From Candidatus Moraniibacteriota bacterium (GTDB lineage Bacteria; Patescibacteriota; Minisyncoccia; Moranbacterales; UBA9337), in NCBI GenBank assembly GCA_018400055.1, contig JAGYNK010000102.1:1-22540 (forward strand): a DNA stretch of 22,540 nt, written 5' to 3'. The notes beneath the pieces are model-generated. The model worked only from the letters and a program-made list of their open reading frames with translations. It made no database searches and had not been told where the DNA came from. Of this stretch, positions 20,929 through 22,540 are shown piece by piece; within the stretch, counting starts at the first letter, position 1, and each line of letters begins with the position of its first letter. The position numbers were made by a program, and so were the translations under genes.

Positions 20929-21393
20929 CTATTTTTGAGCCGAAATCTCTATAATCCTATGCCAGTGATTATGTTTCGGCTCATTATCATAATAATCAAA
21001 AATCCTTACAGAAACATTTTTAAATTTAAACTGGCGAAGCATCTTTTGTACTTCTTTCTTTGTGATACCTTTTTTTATATGTTTATCAGATTTTTCAAAG
21101 GCGTGAATAAATAACCATCCTCTCTTTTTTAAATTTTCATAAGCTGAGCTTATTAACTGCTTTTTATTTCTTAAAAAATGTAATACATAATTAGAATAGA
21201 CTAAATCAAATGGTTTCATATTTGAAATATACAACTTTTCCAAATCTACTCCGTCATTTTTATCCACGCCTTCACATAACCAACCTTTTTGTTTTAAATA
21301 ATTAACGTCAGAAAAATCTCCCGAGCCTAAATCCAGCGCTTTCCCAGGAGTTTCAAAATTAATTTCAATAAATTTTTTTAAATAAATATTCAC
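20929..21393 (-). CDS. Small class I SAM-dependent methyltransferase
   Basis: 154 residues from GTG 21393. SAM-binding motif I is KALDLGSGDFSDVNYL (about 18-33), the acidic post-I loop is CEGVDKNDGVD (about 40-50), and FDLVYSNYVLHFL (about 62-74) is motif II-like. The C-terminal part has KKEVQKMLRQFKFKNVSVRIFDYYD and HNHWHRIIEIS, the final strand pair of the fold. It is short for the fold but contains it. The stop is 44 bases ahead of the Cys-rich peptide, so the two are probably cotranscribed. The substrate is unknown: it may methylate the peptide or be unrelated. No SD. Confidence 0.78.
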   Translation of the reverse strand: MNIYLKKFIEINFETPGKALDLGSGDFSDVNYLKQKGWLCEGVDKNDGVDLEKLYISNMKPFDLVYSNYVLHFLRNKKQLISSAYENLKKRGWLFIHAFEKSDKHIKKGITKKEVQKMLRQFKFKNVSVRIFDYYDNEPKHNHWHRIIEISAQK

Positions 21394-21398
21394 TTTTA

Positions 21399-21532
21399 TT
21401 ATCTTAATTTTACTTTAAAATCAAACGCTGAATTATCTATCTTGGATTTTAACAGGTAAGTATAAAAAAACAAATTTTTTTTATCATCTTTTTTTATTCT
21501 TTTTTTAAAGAACTCCGCTCTTTGTATTTCAT
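21399..21532 (-). other. Mini-ORF with A7 slip site, possible frameshifted 44-aa protein
   Basis: ATG 21532 has AAAAGGAG six bases upstream and encodes MKYKERSSLKKE then stop (21494). At TTTAAAAAAAG (about 21508-21498) a -1 shift would join a long second frame, RIKKDDKKNLFFYTYLLKSK and so on, ending at TAA 21399. The joined product is 44 residues. Alternatives are a decayed gene, a homopolymer sequencing error, or chance. It is the first ORF after the promoter at 21587 and ends six bases before the methyltransferase. Confidence 0.4.
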
Positions 21533-21557
21533 AATTTGCTCCTTTTCTTATATTTTT

Positions 21558-21587
21558 AAGCTAGCATTAAATAGCTGGTTTTGTCAA
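21558..21587 (-). promoter_or_regulatory. Promoter of the methyltransferase-peptide-radical SAM operon
   Basis: On the minus strand TTGACA (21587-21582), 18-nt spacer, TAGCTT (21563-21558) with TGC just before (extended -10). The string TTGACAAAACCAGC is identical to that at 19545-19532. AGC...GCT symmetry overlaps the spacer, as in the other copy. Confidence 0.6.
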
Positions 21588-21659
21588 TTTTTTAAACTCA
21601 ATATTTTAATGGCTTAAATTTTTAGATTCCATGTATTTTAATTAAAGATTTTAGCGATA

Positions 21660-21688
21660 TTTACGTAAAATGTTTTTAGGTGTAAAAT
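21660..21688 (+). promoter_or_regulatory. Probable promoter of the DUF378 gene
   Basis: TTTACG at 21660-21665, 17-nt spacer, TAAAAT at 21683-21688. This gives a leader of about 72 nt that includes the hairpin at 21705. Confidence 0.45.
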
Positions 21689-21704
21689 AAAGTAAAGAAT
21701 TCAG

Positions 21705-21739
21705 GCAATAAAAATTTTTCTAAAGGTCGTTTTTATTGC
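21705..21739 (+). other. Hairpin in the DUF378 leader
   Basis: gcaataaaaa (21705-21714) and tttttattgc (21730-21739) form a perfect 10-bp stem with a 15-nt loop, 28 bases before the start codon. No strong terminator run follows. Confidence 0.5.
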
Positions 21740-21766
21740 TAAATTTAAATCGTTCATAAAAAACAT

Positions 21767-21973
21767 ATGAATAAATTAAGTGCCATAGATTTGACCGCTT
21801 TAGTTTTGGTTATAGTGGGAGGACTGAATTGGGCTTTAGTGGGACTGCTTAATTTTGATTTGGTAGCGGCAATTTTCGGAGACATGTCTCTGTTATCACG
21901 AATTGTTTATTCACTGGTTGGGCTGTCAGCAGTTTATATGCTGGTTATCTTTCCTAAATTAGCCAAGAAATAA
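21767..21973 (+). CDS. DUF378 family small membrane protein
   Basis: 68 residues with the family-like start MNKLSAIDLTALVLVIVGGLNWALVGLLNFDLVAAIFGD and a second helix (IVYSLVGLSAVYMLVIF). The GGLNWALVG motif and the two transmembrane helices are diagnostic. The family is common in bacteria and its function is not established. Start ATG at 21767, no SD. It stands alone on the plus strand between minus-strand small genes. Confidence 0.85.
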   Translation: MNKLSAIDLTALVLVIVGGLNWALVGLLNFDLVAAIFGDMSLLSRIVYSLVGLSAVYMLVIFPKLAKK

Positions 21974-22090
21974 TAAACGCCTTTAAATTTTTATTTTAAT
22001 TATTTTATTTCGCAAGATTGAAATAATAACTGTTTTTTATTTTTTAAAAAATTTACATTAAGATAATTTTTAAAAAAATAAAAAAAATCT

Positions 22091-22118
22091 AATTCGCTGA
22101 TTCGCGAATTTTTTTTAT
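22091..22118. terminator. Terminator downstream of DUF378 gene
   Basis: aattcgc (22091-22097) and gcgaatt (22104-22110) form a 7-bp stem with a 6-nt loop, with an A run before and T run after. It can work on both strands. It lies about 120 bases after the stop. Confidence 0.75.
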
Positions 22119-22141
22119 TTTACATAAACTAAAAAAGTAAA

Positions 22142-22177
22142 TTTTAAAAGAGCTTTGCTAGGTTCAGCAAAGCTCTT
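22142..22177 (-). terminator. Terminator of the 67-aa gene
   Basis: aagagctttgct (22148-22159) and agcaaagctctt (22166-22177) form a perfect 12-bp stem with a 6-nt loop. On the minus strand it is followed by a short T run. Confidence 0.8.
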
Positions 22178-22199
22178 CCCTTATAATAAAATAAAAAAA

Positions 22200-22403
22200 T
22201 CAGACTTCGTAAAGTTTTTTCAAATAAGCTAAACAATGGGGGCAGTCTGGATTTCCACATATTACTCCTACTCCAGACTTTCCTACAGGCAGTTTTTCAA
22301 TTATTTCTCTTCGGTGTCTAATGTAACCTAATAGTTCTTCATTATCTTCCGAAAATAAGGTTAGAATTCCTATCTCTCCCGCTTCATCAAGTACTTCTTC
22401 CAT
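22200..22403 (-). CDS. 67-aa small protein, HRREI / CxxxxCPxC family (paralogue of 19280 gene)
   Basis: ATG 22403 follows AAAGGAGGAGG with seven bases spacing. The N-terminal about 25 residues are acidic (MEEVLDEAGEIGILTLFSED). Then come YIRHRREIIEKL and C49-G-N-P-D-C54-P-H-C57-L-A-Y-L. The HRREI-to-Cys spacing is identical to that of the 60-aa protein, so the two are paralogues. The three Cys could form a metal site. It has its own promoter and terminator. Likely related to the radical SAM locus through its paralogue; function unknown. Confidence 0.78.
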   Translation of the reverse strand: MEEVLDEAGEIGILTLFSEDNEELLGYIRHRREIIEKLPVGKSGVGVICGNPDCPHCLAYLKKLYEV

Positions 22404-22432
22404 TTCCCAACCTCCTCCTTTGATTTTATTAT

Positions 22433-22463
22433 TTTATATCCGGCAGGGCTTTCACCCTGTCAA
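22433..22463 (-). promoter_or_regulatory. Promoter of the 67-aa gene with palindromic spacer
   Basis: On the minus strand TTGACA (22463-22458), 19-nt spacer, TATAAA (22438-22433). CAGGG-tgaaag-CCCTG overlaps the spacer and CCCTG-taatttga-CAGGG lies around the -35 box. The GC-rich region can also fold as one long hairpin (22443-22485). Confidence 0.6.
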
Positions 22464-22500
22464 ATTACAGGGCGAACCCGTGCCTTAAAATTTTTCTCAG

Positions 22501-22540
22501 TTGCCCGGGCAGGATTCGAACCTGCGCGTGCATGGACCAA
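22501..22540 (-). tRNA. tRNA 3' half, probably tRNA-Gln (TTG); truncated by window edge
   Basis: The T arm GCAGG/CCTGC with loop TTCGAAT, acceptor strand CCGGGCA, and discriminator A at 22501 are clear. Reading back, CCATG fits the 3' anticodon stem and TTGGT the loop, giving anticodon TTG with G37. A U1-A72 pair is expected, as in bacterial tRNA-Gln. CCA is not encoded. The 5' half is missing, so the identity is tentative. Confidence 0.65.

Noticed and set aside
1..22540. CRISPR array, transposase or integrase
   Set aside because: No regularly spaced direct repeats and no recombinase or transposase motifs were seen on either strand.

Overview
The window is AT-rich bacterial chromosome using the standard code (UGA is a stop). 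Gene content and style point to a Patescibacteria/CPR (Parcubacteria-like) genome. The signs are ribosomal genes without Shine-Dalgarno (SD) sequences, r-proteins with long charged tails, an SMC-like ATPase too short to hold a hinge, an anchored PEGA/propeller protein, and a cctgcctgccggcaggcagg palindrome. This placement is inference from gene content; no 16S rRNA is present.

Layout. 1-3137: start of pth, an LCP-family protein and a secreted CAP-domain protein, with a strong promoter plus terminator-like hairpin ahead of the CAP gene. 3138-4099: no protein gene, but several large palindromes, a REP-like element, and a strong promoter followed by a structured leader. 4100-8639: infA-rpmJ-rpsK-rpsM-rpsD-rpoA-rplQ-rplM-rpsI (rpsK and rpsM swapped from the usual order). 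8785-10925: PEGA/propeller protein, small membrane protein, tRNA-Lys. 11126-12716: rpmF, nusB, rnc. 12781-13546: a cluster of very small Cys-bearing ORFs with strong SD sites, ended by a terminator. 13732-17285: SMC-like protein, an acidic membrane protein and a secreted coiled-coil protein. 17295-19298: rpsP, then an L10 leader with attenuator, rplJ and rplL.

19280-22403 is the most interesting part. On the minus strand, read in transcription order, there is a small methyltransferase, a previously unlisted 49-residue peptide ending CSICCDCCLCETGGV, and a radical SAM/SPASM enzyme. This looks like a ribosomally made, post-translationally modified peptide (RiPP) locus. It is flanked by two small paralogous proteins (60 and 67 aa) that share HRREI and C-x4-C-P-x-C-x2-Y-L motifs at identical spacing. 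The promoters ahead of the methyltransferase operon and the 60-aa gene share the 14-base string TTGACAAAACCAGC. The small Cys-bearing genes and the radical SAM gene carry strong SD sites, which the ribosomal genes lack. This suggests a distinct accessory gene class. A DUF378 membrane protein and the 3' half of a tRNA (probably Gln) complete the window.
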